40,201 nucleotides of DNA from Oscillospiraceae bacterium (GTDB lineage Bacteria > Bacillota > Clostridia > Oscillospirales > Oscillospiraceae). The translations under genes were made by a program, and so were the position numbers. Position 1 is the first letter of the stretch. Each line of letters opens with the position of its first letter. This document shows positions 1 to 8,887 of this stretch, piece by piece. The stretch spans positions 1 through 40,201 of the forward strand of contig JAFSMA010000130.1 in assembly GCA_017448145.1 (NCBI GenBank), read 5' to 3'. The notes under the pieces are model-generated. The model was not told where the DNA came from and did no database searches. It saw only the letters and a program-made list of their open reading frames with translations.

Positions 1-855
1 TGCCCCAATCCCTATCGCGACAAGGATCTGGCGGTGGCCAGACAGTCCCAGGAGATTTTAAGCAGTATCGGCTTTGAAACGGTGGTGTGTCTGCCTTTCC
101 AGCGGGAGGGGTATGACGACCAGCTGGGCGTACCCATCGGACAGTTGCAGCAGGAGATACGCAACGCCGATTTACTCATTGCCTTCGGCGGCGACGGCAC
201 CATCCTGCATCTGGCCAGGACGGTGGCCCTGCACAAGGTGCCGGTGCTGGGCATCAACCTTGGCAATCTGGGCTTTATGTCGGAGCTGGAATCCAACGAA
301 GTGGAGCGGCTTTACGACCTGCGAAACTGGGATTTCACCGTGGAGTCCCGGATGATGCTGGATGTGACCATCCTGCGGGACGAAAGGCCGGTTTACAGCA
401 ATATCGCTCTCAACGACGCGGTGATCTCCAAGGGCTCCATTGCCCGGGTGGTGCGGCTGGACATCTTCACCGAGGAGGGCAGGCTCACCAAGGTGACGGG
501 GGATGGCGTGATTATCTCCACGCCCACCGGCTCCACCGGCTATTCCATGGCGGCGGGCGGCCCCATCGTGGAGCCCACGGCCCGGAATCTGTTGATGACG
601 CCTATCTGCGCCCACTCCACCCGGGCTATGTCCTACGTGCTGTCGCCGGAGCACGTGATCACCGTCGAAGCGGCGGACGCCAATCGTAAATTTGTCTACC
701 TGTCGGCAGACGGCGGCAAGGCATTCAGCCTGAAAAACGGCGACCGGGTGCGGGTGCGCCAGGCGAAATTTGACACTAAGTTAGTCCGTTTGAGTAAAAA
801 GAGCTTTTGCGACATTCTGGACAGCAAAATGGGTATGGGAGGCGAAGGAGCATGA
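1..855 (+). CDS. nadK: NAD kinase, 5' end cut by window edge
   Basis: Phosphorylates NAD to NADP in the cytosol. The frame is open to base 1, and the first codons read CPNPYRDKDLA, typical of the region just after the first beta strand, so the true start lies outside the window. In the 284 visible residues the nucleotide-binding GGDGT motif is at about 63-67, NLGNLGF follows at about 86-92, and the DGVIISTPTGSTGY signature is at about 168-181. The stop overlaps the argR start (ATGA), indicating translational coupling. The nadK-argR-recN order is common in Clostridia. Family assignment is secure; only the N-terminus is missing. Confidence 0.95.
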   Translation, partial: CPNPYRDKDLAVARQSQEILSSIGFETVVCLPFQREGYDDQLGVPIGQLQQEIRNADLLIAFGGDGTILHLARTVALHKVPVLGINLGNLGFMSELESNEVERLYDLRNWDFTVESRMMLDVTILRDERPVYSNIALNDAVISKGSIARVVRLDIFTEEGRLTKVTGDGVIISTPTGSTGYSMAAGGPIVEPTARNLLMTPICAHSTRAMSYVLSPEHVITVEAADANRKFVYLSADGGKAFSLKNGDRVRVRQAKFDTKLVRLSKKSFCDILDSKMGMGGEGA

Positions 856-1304
856 AAAACGAACGGCAGGAATTGCTGCTGCAAATTGTGTCCGAGGAGA
901 TCATTGAGACCCAGGAGCAGCTTTTGGAGGCGCTGGAAAAGCGGGGCGTGCGCTCCACCCAGGCCACCATTTCCCGGGACATTAAGCAGCTTCATCTGGT
1001 AAAGGAGCCTTCCGGCCAGGGCTCGTACCGCTATGCGGTGTCAGCTCAGAAAAACCATCTGAACTTTGCCGACCGGCTGCGCACCATCTTCCGCCAGAGC
1101 GTGCTCAGCGTGGACTATGCCCAGAATATCGTGGTGCTGAAAACCATGCCTGGCCTGGCCCAGGGCGCAGCCTCTGCGCTGGACGGCATGGAGAACGCAG
1201 GCGTGGTGGGCTCCCTGGCCGGAGACGACACTGTTCTGCTGGTGATGCGCAATGAGCATGGCGCGGCAGCGCTGTGCGCCGAAGTGAAGGAACAACTGCG
1301 GTAA
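852..1304 (+). CDS. argR: Arginine repressor ArgR/AhrC
   Basis: Arginine-responsive hexameric repressor of arginine biosynthesis and activator of its catabolism. The 150-residue product has the family's usual length. The N-terminal winged helix contains STQATISRDIKQLHLVK (about 37-53). The C-terminal arginine-binding and oligomerisation domain contains GSLAGDDTVLLVM (about 122-134). The start at 852 is chosen because GGGAGG at 837-842 lies 9 nt upstream and the ATG overlaps the nadK stop; an in-frame codon at 807 would put 15 unsupported residues in front. No arginine genes lie nearby, so its targets are elsewhere. Confidence 0.93.
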   Translation: MKNERQELLLQIVSEEIIETQEQLLEALEKRGVRSTQATISRDIKQLHLVKEPSGQGSYRYAVSAQKNHLNFADRLRTIFRQSVLSVDYAQNIVVLKTMPGLAQGAASALDGMENAGVVGSLAGDDTVLLVMRNEHGAAALCAEVKEQLR

Positions 1305-1327
1305 CGTGTAGATAAGGAGGCTTCCCT

Positions 1328-3004
1328 ATGCTGGAAGTGCTGCACATTGAGAATATCGCTATTATCGAGTCCGCTGAAATCACCTTTGAGCGGGGCTTTA
1401 ACGCCCTCACCGGTGAGACCGGCGCCGGTAAGTCCATCGTTATCGACGCTATGAGCGCCGTGCTGGGCCAGCGTACCAGCCGGGAGCTGATCCGCACCGG
1501 GGCCGACAAGGCCTACGTCAGCGCATGGTTCTCCGGCGTGGAGGAATCGCTGTGCAGCGACCTGGGCTTTGGCCCTGACGAGGACGGCAACTTGATGTTG
1601 CAGCGGGAGATCTATGCCGACGGCAAGAACGTGTGCCGAGTGGGAGGCCGCCCTTTGACGGTATCGCAGCTGAAAACCCTGGGGCAGCGGCTGCTGAATA
1701 TCCACGGCCAGCACGACGGGCAGCAGCTTTTGGATGAGACGCAGCATTTACTGTATCTTGACCGGTTTGCAAAAGATGAAAACCAGCTTGATACCTACAC
1801 TGAAAAGTATAATCACTTTACAGAGATTCAGCGGAAAATCGCCTCTCTGAAAATGGACGAGGCGGAGAAAATGCGCCGCGTAGACACGCTGCAATACCAG
1901 ATCGAGGAGCTGGAAAAGGCCAATATCCGGGTGGGGGAGGAGGAAGAGCTGTCCTCCCGCCGCACCCTGCTGCGCAACGGTGAAAAGCTGATGGGCGCCC
2001 TCTCCGAGGGGGACTACTGCCTCAATGGCGACGACAGCAGCAACGGCGCGGTAACGCTGGTGAAGCAGGCCCAGAGTGCCCTTGTCAGCATCCGCAACCT
2101 GGATGACACCTTCAGCAGCCTCTACGAGCGGCTGGAGGCGGCGTACAGCGAGCTGTACGACATCGCCGACACGCTGCGGGATCAAAAGGACGTACTGTCT
2201 TTCTCCCCCGGCGAGCTGGACGAGATCGAAAGCCGGCTGGATAAGCTGTACCGGTTGAAAAAGAAATACGGCGGCTCCGAGGAGGACATGCTGGCGTATC
2301 TGGACAAGTGCCGCCAGGAGCTGGACGCCATCGTGTACGCCGGCGACACCCTGGCCCGGCTGGAAAAGGAACTGGGTAAGGCGGAGGCGACGGCCAGACA
2401 GGCGGCCCAGGCGCTGGGCGATGTGCGCCGGGAGGCGGCGCAGCGGTTGGAGCAGATGGTCACCGACGAGCTGCGGCAGCTGGACATGGCGAAGATTCAA
2501 TTCTGCGTGGAGTTCCGGGAAAAGGAGCTCTCCGCCGACGGCTGTGACGCCGTGCAGTTCCTCATGTCCGCCAACGTGGGCGAGGGGCTGAAGCCCATCC
2601 ACAAAATTGCCTCGGGCGGCGAGCTGGCCCGCATTATGCTGGCCATGAAGAACGTGCTCAGCGAGCAGGATCACGTGAACACGCTGGTTTTCGACGAGGT
2701 GGACACCGGTGTGTCCGGTCGTGCCGCCCAGAAGGTGGCGGAGAAAATGGCCAAGATTGCCCGCCGCAAGCAGGTGCTTTGCGTCACCCATCTGCCCCAG
2801 TTGGCCGCTATGGCGGACGCCCATTTCTCCGTGGAGAAGGGGGAGCAGGGGGGGCGCACCCTCACCTCCGTGCTGCGCCTTGACCGACAGCAGCGCTGCC
2901 AGGAGCTGGCCCGCCTCACAGGGGGCGCCCAGGTGTCGGAGACCATGCTGCGCAGCGCTGAAGAGCTGCTGACCCAGGCGGATGAGTTTAAGCGGAGTTT
3001 GTGA
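1328..3004 (+). CDS. recN: DNA repair protein RecN
   Basis: SMC-like ATPase acting early in double-strand-break repair. The 558-residue length fits the family. The Walker A motif GETGAGKS is at about 29-36. Long charged coiled-coil arms occupy the middle (about 150-370). The ABC signature SGGELARIM is at about 427, and the Walker B motif LVFDEVDTGVSG starts at about 452. AAGGAGG at 1314-1320 precedes the ATG. The gene follows argR by 23 bp and probably shares its transcript. It ends just before the tyrS promoter. Confidence 0.95.
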   Translation: MLEVLHIENIAIIESAEITFERGFNALTGETGAGKSIVIDAMSAVLGQRTSRELIRTGADKAYVSAWFSGVEESLCSDLGFGPDEDGNLMLQREIYADGKNVCRVGGRPLTVSQLKTLGQRLLNIHGQHDGQQLLDETQHLLYLDRFAKDENQLDTYTEKYNHFTEIQRKIASLKMDEAEKMRRVDTLQYQIEELEKANIRVGEEEELSSRRTLLRNGEKLMGALSEGDYCLNGDDSSNGAVTLVKQAQSALVSIRNLDDTFSSLYERLEAAYSELYDIADTLRDQKDVLSFSPGELDEIESRLDKLYRLKKKYGGSEEDMLAYLDKCRQELDAIVYAGDTLARLEKELGKAEATARQAAQALGDVRREAAQRLEQMVTDELRQLDMAKIQFCVEFREKELSADGCDAVQFLMSANVGEGLKPIHKIASGGELARIMLAMKNVLSEQDHVNTLVFDEVDTGVSGRAAQKVAEKMAKIARRKQVLCVTHLPQLAAMADAHFSVEKGEQGGRTLTSVLRLDRQQRCQELARLTGGAQVSETMLRSAEELLTQADEFKRSL

Positions 3005-3012
3005 GGAAAACC

Positions 3013-3041
3013 TTGACAAACGGCCAAAATATGCCTATAAT
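3013..3041 (+). promoter_or_regulatory. Sigma-A promoter for T-box-tyrS
   Basis: Perfect -35 TTGACA (3013-3018) and perfect -10 TATAAT (3036-3041) with a 17-bp spacer, starting 9 bp after the recN stop. The expected start site is near 3048. Confidence 0.88.
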
Positions 3042-3047
3042 ACGCGT

Positions 3048-3330
3048 GTTATAGATACTTGCCACTGCGATGATGGGAGCAAGTACGCGCCACGTCTCCT
3101 GCCAAGAGAGGCCCCGGTCGGTGTAAGGGGCAGAGGAGAGGGCGACGGAATACATCCCGGAGCAGCCCCCTGAACGCTTTGCCAGTAGGGGTGTGTCGGG
3201 TGCGCCCGTTATCGCGCAGGGGTTTTCCTGAACCCGTCAAGGCCGCATTTCGTGAGAGTGCGGCGAATAGAGGTGGTACCGCGGCTTAGCTCGCCCTCTG
3301 TCGTAACTGCGACGGGGGGCGTTTTTTTGC
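3048..3330 (+). promoter_or_regulatory. T-box riboswitch leader, tyrosine-specific
   Basis: Untranslated leader that senses uncharged tRNA. The conserved T-box sequence AGGTGGTACCGCG is at 3271-3283 and is followed by an intrinsic terminator. In stem I an AGTA-containing 5' strand lies near 3074. The probable specifier TAC is at 3151-3153 within GGAATACATCCC; TAC is a Tyr codon, matching the downstream tyrS. A second TAC near 3082 lies on the other strand of the loop and is less likely to be the specifier. The terminator/antiterminator switch is inferred from family knowledge. Confidence 0.9.
3292..3327 (+). terminator. T-box regulated terminator
   Basis: A 12-bp stem (CGCCCTCTGTCG paired with CGACGGGGGGCG, two G-U pairs) is followed by seven T residues. 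It is the alternative to the antiterminator that would form with the T-box sequence. Confidence 0.88.
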
Positions 3331-3367
3331 TGCCTCCCGGAAGAATCGGAAAAGGAGAAATTTACAA

Positions 3368-4594
3368 ATGGGAATCTATGAAGAACTGAAAGCCCGTGGC
3401 CTTATTGCCCAGGTCACCAACGAAGAGGAGATCCGGGAAATGGTAAACAACGGTAAAGCCACCTTCTACATCGGCTTTGACTGCACCGCCGACAGCCTGA
3501 CGGCGGGCCATTTCATGGCCCTGACGCTGATGAAGCGCCTCCAGATGGCAGGCAACAAGCCCATCGCCCTCATCGGCGGCGGCACCACCATGATCGGCGA
3601 CCCCTCCGGCCGCACCGATATGCGTAAGATGCTGACGAAAGAGGACATCGAGCACAATGCCGAGTGCTTCAAGCGGCAGATGGAGCGTTTCATCGAGTTT
3701 GGCCCCGACAAGGCCCAGATGATCAACAACGCCGACTGGCTGCTGAAGCTGAATTATGTGGATCTGCTGCGTGAGGTGGGCGCCTGCTTCTCCGTCAACA
3801 ATATGCTGCGGGCCGAGTGCTACAAGCAGCGTATGGAGAAGGGTCTCAGCTTCCTGGAGTTCAACTACATGATTATGCAGTCCTATGACTTCTACTATCT
3901 GTTCCAGCACTACAACTGCAACATGCAGTTCGGCGGCGACGACCAGTGGAGCAATATGCTGGGCGGTACGGAGCTGATTCGCCGCAAGCTGGGCAAGGAC
4001 GCCCACGCCATGACCATCACCCTGCTCACCGACTCCCAGGGCAAGAAGATGGGCAAGACCGCCGGCAACGCCGTGTGGCTGGACGCCAACAAGACCAGCC
4101 CCTTCCAGTTCTACCAGTACTGGCGCAACGTGGATGACGCCGACGTGATGAAGTGCATCCGTATGCTGACCTTCCTGCCTTTGGAGGAGATTGATAAGAT
4201 GGACGCCTGGGAGGGCGCCCAGCTTAACGAGGCCAAGGCGATTCTGGCCTTTGAGCTGACCAAGATGGTCCACGGCGAGGAGGAGGCCCGGAAGGCCGAG
4301 GCTGCCGCAAAGGCGTTGTTTGCCGGCGGCGGCAACACCGCCGACATGCCTACCACGGAGCTGACCAACGATGACTTCGGCGGCGGCGCCATCGACGTGC
4401 TGACGCTGCTGGTGAAGTGCGGCCTGGCCGCCTCCAAGGGTGAAGCTCGCCGACTGGTGCAGCAGGGTGGCGTCACCGTGGCCGACAAGAAGGTGGACGC
4501 CATCGATGCCACCTTCGGCTGCGAGAACTTCACCGGCGAGGGCCTGGTGATCAAGAAGGGCAAAAAGGTATTCCACAAGGCCGTCTTGGTGTAA
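3368..4594 (+). CDS. tyrS: Tyrosyl-tRNA synthetase
   Basis: Charges tRNA-Tyr with tyrosine. The 408-residue product has the bacterial TyrRS layout. The class I HIGH-like segment lies in CTADSLTAGHFMAL (about 39-52), a GDDQWSNM tRNA/ATP region follows in the middle, and the KMSKS-equivalent KKMGKT is at about 226-231. An S4-type RNA-binding domain closes the protein (GEARRLVQQGGVTV, about 357-370). AAGGAG at 3352-3357 supports the ATG. Expression is expected to rise when charged tRNA-Tyr is scarce, through the upstream T-box. Confidence 0.96.
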   Translation: MGIYEELKARGLIAQVTNEEEIREMVNNGKATFYIGFDCTADSLTAGHFMALTLMKRLQMAGNKPIALIGGGTTMIGDPSGRTDMRKMLTKEDIEHNAECFKRQMERFIEFGPDKAQMINNADWLLKLNYVDLLREVGACFSVNNMLRAECYKQRMEKGLSFLEFNYMIMQSYDFYYLFQHYNCNMQFGGDDQWSNMLGGTELIRRKLGKDAHAMTITLLTDSQGKKMGKTAGNAVWLDANKTSPFQFYQYWRNVDDADVMKCIRMLTFLPLEEIDKMDAWEGAQLNEAKAILAFELTKMVHGEEEARKAEAAAKALFAGGGNTADMPTTELTNDDFGGGAIDVLTLLVKCGLAASKGEARRLVQQGGVTVADKKVDAIDATFGCENFTGEGLVIKKGKKVFHKAVLV

Positions 4595-4608
4595 TCCTTT
4601 CATTATGA

Positions 4609-4647
4609 CACAGAGCAGCGCCGCCTGTTGGGCGGCGCTGTGCTGTG
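4609..4647 (+). terminator. Strong hairpin after tyrS
   Basis: A 17-bp stem with two mismatched positions (arms 4609-4625 and 4631-4647) and a 5-nt loop, 15 bp past the tyrS stop. There is no T-run after it, so it may be a pause or processing hairpin rather than a classical intrinsic terminator. Confidence 0.5.
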
Positions 4648-4655
4648 TAAAATGG

Positions 4656-4684
4656 TTGAATCCTGGGATACAATATTATATAAT
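4656..4684 (+). promoter_or_regulatory. Promoter for queA
   Basis: TTGAAT (4656-4661), 17-bp spacer, TATAAT (4679-4684). The expected start near 4691 lies before the chosen queA start at 4717. Confidence 0.7.
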
Positions 4685-4716
4685 GAAGCGACATTTGGAT
4701 GAAACGAGCGAAAACG

Positions 4717-5742
4717 ATGAAAACACATGATTTCTATTTTGACCTGCCGGAGGAATTGATTGCCCAGACGCCCATTGAGCGGCGGGATGCCTCCCGGCTG
4801 CTGGTACTGGACAAGGAAACGGGGGCGTGGCAGCATCGCCACTTTTTCGACCTGCCCGACTACCTGCGCCCTGGCGATTGCCTGATTTTGAACGATTCCC
4901 GTGTGCTGCCGGCCCGGCTGTTGGGCCAGCGGCTGCCCGGCGGCGGTGCCTGCGAGGTGCTTTTGCTCATCGACAAGGGGGACAAGACCTGGGAATGCCT
5001 GGTGCGGCCCGGCAAGCATCTCCGCGCCGGGGCTAAGCTGTCCTTCGGTGACGGCGAGCTGACCGCCCAGGTGACGGAGGTACTGCCCGACGGCAACCGA
5101 CTGGTGCGGTTTGACTATGAGGGTATCTTCCTGGAGGTGCTGGACCGGCTGGGCAAGATGCCCCTGCCGCCCTACATCAAGGCGGAATTAGAGGACAGGG
5201 AGCGGTATCAGACCGTGTATTCCCGGGTCATCGGCTCGGCGGCAGCACCTACGGCGGGCCTCCACTTTACCCGCGAACTGCTGCAAAGGGTGCAGGATAT
5301 GGGCGTGGGCGTGGGTTATGTGACGCTGCACGTGGGCCTGGGCACCTTCCGCCCGGTGAAGGAGGACGAGGTCACTGACCACGAGATGCACAGCGAATAC
5401 TGCACCATTCCTCAGGAGACCGCCGACCTCATCAACCGCACCAAGGCAAGCGGCGGCCGGGTCATCTGCGTGGGCACTACCTCCTGCCGCACGCTGGAAA
5501 GCTGGGCAAACGAGGACGGCACCGTGGTCCCCAGCGCCGGATGGACCAATATTTTCATCTACCCCGGCTATCGCTTCAAGGTGCTGGACGGCCTGATCAC
5601 CAACTTCCACCTGCCGGAATCCACGCTGATTATGCTGGTGTCGGCGCTGGCAGGCCGTGAGCACGTGCTGGCGGCCTACCAGGAGGCAGTGCGGGAGCGG
5701 TATCGCTTCTTCTCCTTCGGCGACGCCATGTGCATTCTGTAA
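4717..5742 (+). CDS. queA: QueA, S-adenosylmethionine:tRNA ribosyltransferase-isomerase
   Basis: Transfers and isomerises the ribosyl group of SAM onto preQ1-modified tRNA to give epoxyqueuosine. At 342 residues it matches the family. N-terminal hallmarks are [12 protein letters not shown] and RRDASRLL (about 5-29); the conserved APTAGLHFT lies at about 174-182 and [14 protein letters not shown] at about 294-307. An earlier in-frame ATG at 4699 adds six residues; 4717 is preferred because [14 protein letters not shown] matches the usual family N-terminus. Neither start has a strong ribosome binding site. It works with tgt, which lies downstream beyond a toxin-antitoxin pair. Confidence 0.93.
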   Translation: MKTHDFYFDLPEELIAQTPIERRDASRLLVLDKETGAWQHRHFFDLPDYLRPGDCLILNDSRVLPARLLGQRLPGGGACEVLLLIDKGDKTWECLVRPGKHLRAGAKLSFGDGELTAQVTEVLPDGNRLVRFDYEGIFLEVLDRLGKMPLPPYIKAELEDRERYQTVYSRVIGSAAAPTAGLHFTRELLQRVQDMGVGVGYVTLHVGLGTFRPVKEDEVTDHEMHSEYCTIPQETADLINRTKASGGRVICVGTTSCRTLESWANEDGTVVPSAGWTNIFIYPGYRFKVLDGLITNFHLPESTLIMLVSALAGREHVLAAYQEAVRERYRFFSFGDAMCIL

Positions 5743-5759
5743 ATTGGAATCAATTTACA
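5738..5759. promoter_or_regulatory. Palindrome overlapping queA stop, possible TA operator
   Basis: Perfect 9-bp inverted repeat TGTAAATTG/CAATTTACA with a 4-nt spacer. It contains the queA stop codon and ends 10 bp upstream of the toxin-antitoxin -35. DinJ/RelB-type antitoxins usually bind palindromes near their own promoter, so an operator role is plausible but inferred. It has no T-run and is a poor terminator. Confidence 0.45.
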
Positions 5760-5769
5760 CGCTATATCA

Positions 5770-5798
5770 TTGACAAATCATATTATAATGCATATACT
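5770..5798 (+). promoter_or_regulatory. Promoter for toxin-antitoxin pair
   Basis: TTGACA (5770-5775), 17-bp spacer, TATACT (5793-5798). A better-looking TATAAT at 5784-5789 is only 8 bp from the -35 and was not chosen. The segment is AT-rich compared with its surroundings. Confidence 0.72.
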
Positions 5799-5823
5799 AT
5801 TATTACAGAAAGGTGGGGTTATG

Positions 5824-6090
5824 ATGGCGCAGACGAATGTGAACATTAGAATGGACGAGGCAACGAAGAAAGCCTTTGACGCTTTTTGCGAGGAAATCGG
5901 CCTTTCGGTCAGCGCGGCATTCAATATTTTCGCGAAAACCGTGGTGAGAGAGCAGCGAATCCCGTTTGCGCTTACGACAGAAGTCCCCAACAGCGTGACG
6001 CTGGCTGCTGTGGAAGCGGCGGAAAAAAGGGAAGACGTGTTTGGCCCCTATGACAGCGTAGACGCTGCGATGGAGGCTTTGAATGCTTAA
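5824..6090 (+). CDS. RelB/DinJ-type antitoxin
   Basis: Antitoxin expected to neutralise the downstream YafQ-like RNase and repress its own promoter. The 88-residue product begins with a ribbon-helix-helix segment (NVNIRMDEATKKAFDAFCEE, about 4-23) followed by GLSVSAAFNIFAKTVVREQRIPF, the DinJ/RelB dimerisation pattern. The acidic C-terminus (YDSVDAAMEALNA) is the usual toxin-binding tail. AGGTGGGG at 5811-5818 favours ATG 5824 over the adjacent ATG 5821. It overlaps the toxin gene by 8 nt, typical of coupled TA modules. Confidence 0.85.
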   Translation: MAQTNVNIRMDEATKKAFDAFCEEIGLSVSAAFNIFAKTVVREQRIPFALTTEVPNSVTLAAVEAAEKREDVFGPYDSVDAAMEALNA

Positions 6091-6361
6091 AATCGAGTTT
6101 ACGGGGCAATTCAAGCGGGATTACAAGCTGGCCGTCAAACGGGGCTGCGATCCGCAGGAACTGGCGCTCGTTATTACACTGCTTGCATCCCAGCAGCCGC
6201 TTCCCGAAAAATACAGAGACCATGCGCTGGAAAATTCGCGCAGTTACAAAAACGTGAGAGAATGTCACATTAAGCCGGATTGGCTGCTTATATACAAGGT
6301 GTACGCTGACAGACTGGTGCTGGCGCTTATCCGCACCGGCACCCACAGCGACTTATTCTGA
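6083..6361 (+). CDS. YafQ-family mRNA interferase toxin
   Basis: Ribosome-dependent endoribonuclease of the RelE/YafQ family. The 92-residue product retains the catalytic set known for YafQ: H47 (in RDHAL), H62, D66 and W67 (in CHIKPDW), H88 (in RTGTHSDLF) and F92. The YafQ signatures RDHAL and TGTH are intact, so the toxin looks active. It has no separate ribosome binding site and is presumably translated by coupling to the antitoxin. tgt begins 27 bp later with no terminator between, so TA transcripts may run into tgt. Confidence 0.86.
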   Translation: MLKIEFTGQFKRDYKLAVKRGCDPQELALVITLLASQQPLPEKYRDHALENSRSYKNVRECHIKPDWLLIYKVYADRLVLALIRTGTHSDLF

Positions 6362-7525
<1,164 letters not shown>

Positions 7526-7552
7526 AAATTTGACACACACCGCGGAAAGCTC

Positions 7553-7581
7553 TTGCCAAAATCGGCGCAGTTTTGTATAAT
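7553..7581 (+). promoter_or_regulatory. Promoter for yajC
   Basis: TTGCCA (7553-7558), 17-bp spacer, TATAAT (7576-7581), 32 bp before the yajC ATG. A TTGACA at 7530-7535 is too far from this -10 to pair with it. Confidence 0.75.
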
Positions 7582-7613
7582 GAATCTACTTTGTGATAAA
7601 AGGAGACGAAGTT

Positions 7614-8048
7614 ATGTTCCATCTGATCAATACCGCATACGCGGAATCTGCTGCTACCGGTACTGCTGCCGGCGGTCTCAGCTCTTCTCTGCTGATGATC
7701 ATCATCATGGTGGTGGTGTTCTACTTCCTGCTGATCCGCCCCGAGAATAAGCGGAAGAAGGAAGCCGAGACCATGCGCAGCTCCCTGAAGAAGGGCGATT
7801 ATATCACCACCATCGGCGGTGTGTACGGCCGCGTGGTGGCTGTCACCGACCGCACCGTGGTCATTGAGACCAGCGAGGACCGTGTCCGCGTGGAGTTCGT
7901 CAAGTCCGCTGTGGGCCAGGTGGGCACCCTGGACGAGCAGGCTGCCGCCCAGCAGCGCCCCGCCCGCAAGGCCAAGAAGTCCGCTGAGGACACCGTGGCC
8001 GAGAAGATCGAGGCCGCCGACGTGAAGGACGACAGCGCCGCCGAGTAA
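7614..8048 (+). CDS. yajC: YajC, Sec translocase accessory subunit
   Basis: Small inner-membrane partner of SecDF in protein export. The 144-residue product has a single membrane span (SSLLMIIIMVVVFYFLLIRP, about 22-41). The YajC signature follows: RPENKRKKE, then LKKGDYITTIGGVYGRVV (about 56-73). The C-terminal tail, rich in Ala, Lys and Glu, is longer than usual. AAGGAG at 7600-7605 supports ATG 7614. The usual tgt-yajC adjacency is kept, but secD/secF do not follow; a small membrane protein does. Confidence 0.92.
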   Translation: MFHLINTAYAESAATGTAAGGLSSSLLMIIIMVVVFYFLLIRPENKRKKEAETMRSSLKKGDYITTIGGVYGRVVAVTDRTVVIETSEDRVRVEFVKSAVGQVGTLDEQAAAQQRPARKAKKSAEDTVAEKIEAADVKDDSAAE

Positions 8049-8068
8049 TCGATTTGACGCATAATCAG

Positions 8069-8114
8069 ACCTCCCCCGAATATGCTTGCAATGAGCATCT
8101 TCGGGGGAGGTTTG
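8069..8114 (+). terminator. Hairpin after yajC that also holds the next ribosome binding site
   Basis: Arms 8069-8086 and 8094-8111 form a GC-rich stem (CCTCCCCCGA with TCGGGGGAGG plus an outer-loop extension) followed by TTTGTT. The GGGAGG in the 3' arm is the only good ribosome binding site for the ATG at 8119, so the hairpin may attenuate translation of that gene as well as transcription. Confidence 0.65.
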
Positions 8115-8118
8115 TTGT

Positions 8119-8544
8119 ATGAAACAACTGGCGGACAGGCAACTTTGGCTGGGCATCGGCGTGGGCGCTGCGGCAATTCTACTGTCCTTTGCACTGGTGG
8201 CCACGCTGATGGGAGGAGAGATCATCGCTCAGCAGTCGCTGACAGGAGCGCTGTGCGCAGGCTACTTTATCAGCTGTTGCGCAGCCGGTGCAGTGGCGTC
8301 GGCAGGGAAGGAGGGCAGGCTTCTGCGGTGTATTCTGGTGTGGGCTGTGCTCTATGGTGTCATCTGGCTGGTGGCTTTGTCTGGTGGCGAGGCCATTTCC
8401 TTTCTGCCTGATGGCATTTACTTAACTGTCTCCCTGCTGGCGGGAGCCGTTGTAGCGGCGCTGGTTGCCCCCAAGGGTAAGAAGCGGCGGAAAAAGGGAA
8501 GCGCTGCCGGGAAAAGAGCGGCTCGTAGACACATGGTAACATAA
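8119..8544 (+). CDS. Four-span membrane protein, DUF3792/TIGR04086-like
   Basis: A 141-residue integral membrane protein with four predicted spans (about 10-32, 45-63, 68-88, 95-116) and a strongly basic cytoplasmic tail (KKRRKKGSAAGKRAARRH). Size, topology and its place after yajC resemble the TIGR04086/DUF3792 family often found there in Clostridia; the family call comes from pattern recall, not a search. Function is unknown. The GGGAGG at 8105-8110 is buried in the preceding hairpin. Confidence 0.65.
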   Translation: MKQLADRQLWLGIGVGAAAILLSFALVATLMGGEIIAQQSLTGALCAGYFISCCAAGAVASAGKEGRLLRCILVWAVLYGVIWLVALSGGEAISFLPDGIYLTVSLLAGAVVAALVAPKGKKRRKKGSAAGKRAARRHMVT

Positions 8545-8836
8545 ATCCGCATGGTGAAAAATAACAAAAAAGAGATTTCCGGGAATTGAGGACTTGACAA
8601 AAGCGGTGGAATGCGCTCCATCGCTTTCTGTTTTTTTGAAAAACAAGATATAGTGATGCACATTTGAATTGTGTCCATATTTCGGGCGCACAAAGGGAGT
8701 AACGGCCAGCCATTTACGAAGTTAACATAATATTGTTTACATAACATTTTAGCATAATTGCCAAAAAAATTATTTTTGCGTCAAAAGCCTTGCGAAACCT
8801 TAAAATTTAGCCTATAGTTTACTTGTTCAGATTTGC
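8545..8836. other. AT-rich intergenic region
   Basis: About 290 bp without a credible gene, more AT-rich than its surroundings. It holds one intrinsic terminator (8600-8637) and a sigma-A-like pair TTGCGA (8790-8795), 17 bp, TATAGT (8813-8818) that could read into the spoIIM-like gene. A TTGACA at 8594-8599 directly precedes the terminator stem with no matching -10. Confidence 0.6.
8600..8637 (+). terminator. Intrinsic terminator downstream of the DUF3792-like gene
   Basis: 11-bp stem AAAGCGGTGGA/TCCATCGCTTT with one G-U pair, loop ATGCGC, then CTG and seven T residues. It lies 56 bp past the preceding stop codon. Confidence 0.85.
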
Positions 8837-8865
8837 GTCTAAATCACGCCATCGCCTCATACAGT
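8837..8865 (+). promoter_or_regulatory. Sigma-E-like promoter for spoIIM-like gene
   Basis: A -10 CATACAGT (8858-8865) matches the sigmaE consensus CATACANT. A -35-like GTCTAAAT (8837-8844) lies 13 bp upstream. spoIIM is sigmaE-dependent in Bacillus subtilis, which supports the call. A short inverted repeat (8853-8860 with 8869-8876) straddles the -10. Confidence 0.6.
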
Positions 8866-8887
8866 GTGATGAGGTGAGGTGCAGGCT

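Noticed and set aside
5784..5789. TATAAT as the -10 of the toxin-antitoxin promoter
   Set aside because: Only 8 bp from the TTGACA; TATACT at 5793-5798 has the correct 17-bp spacing.
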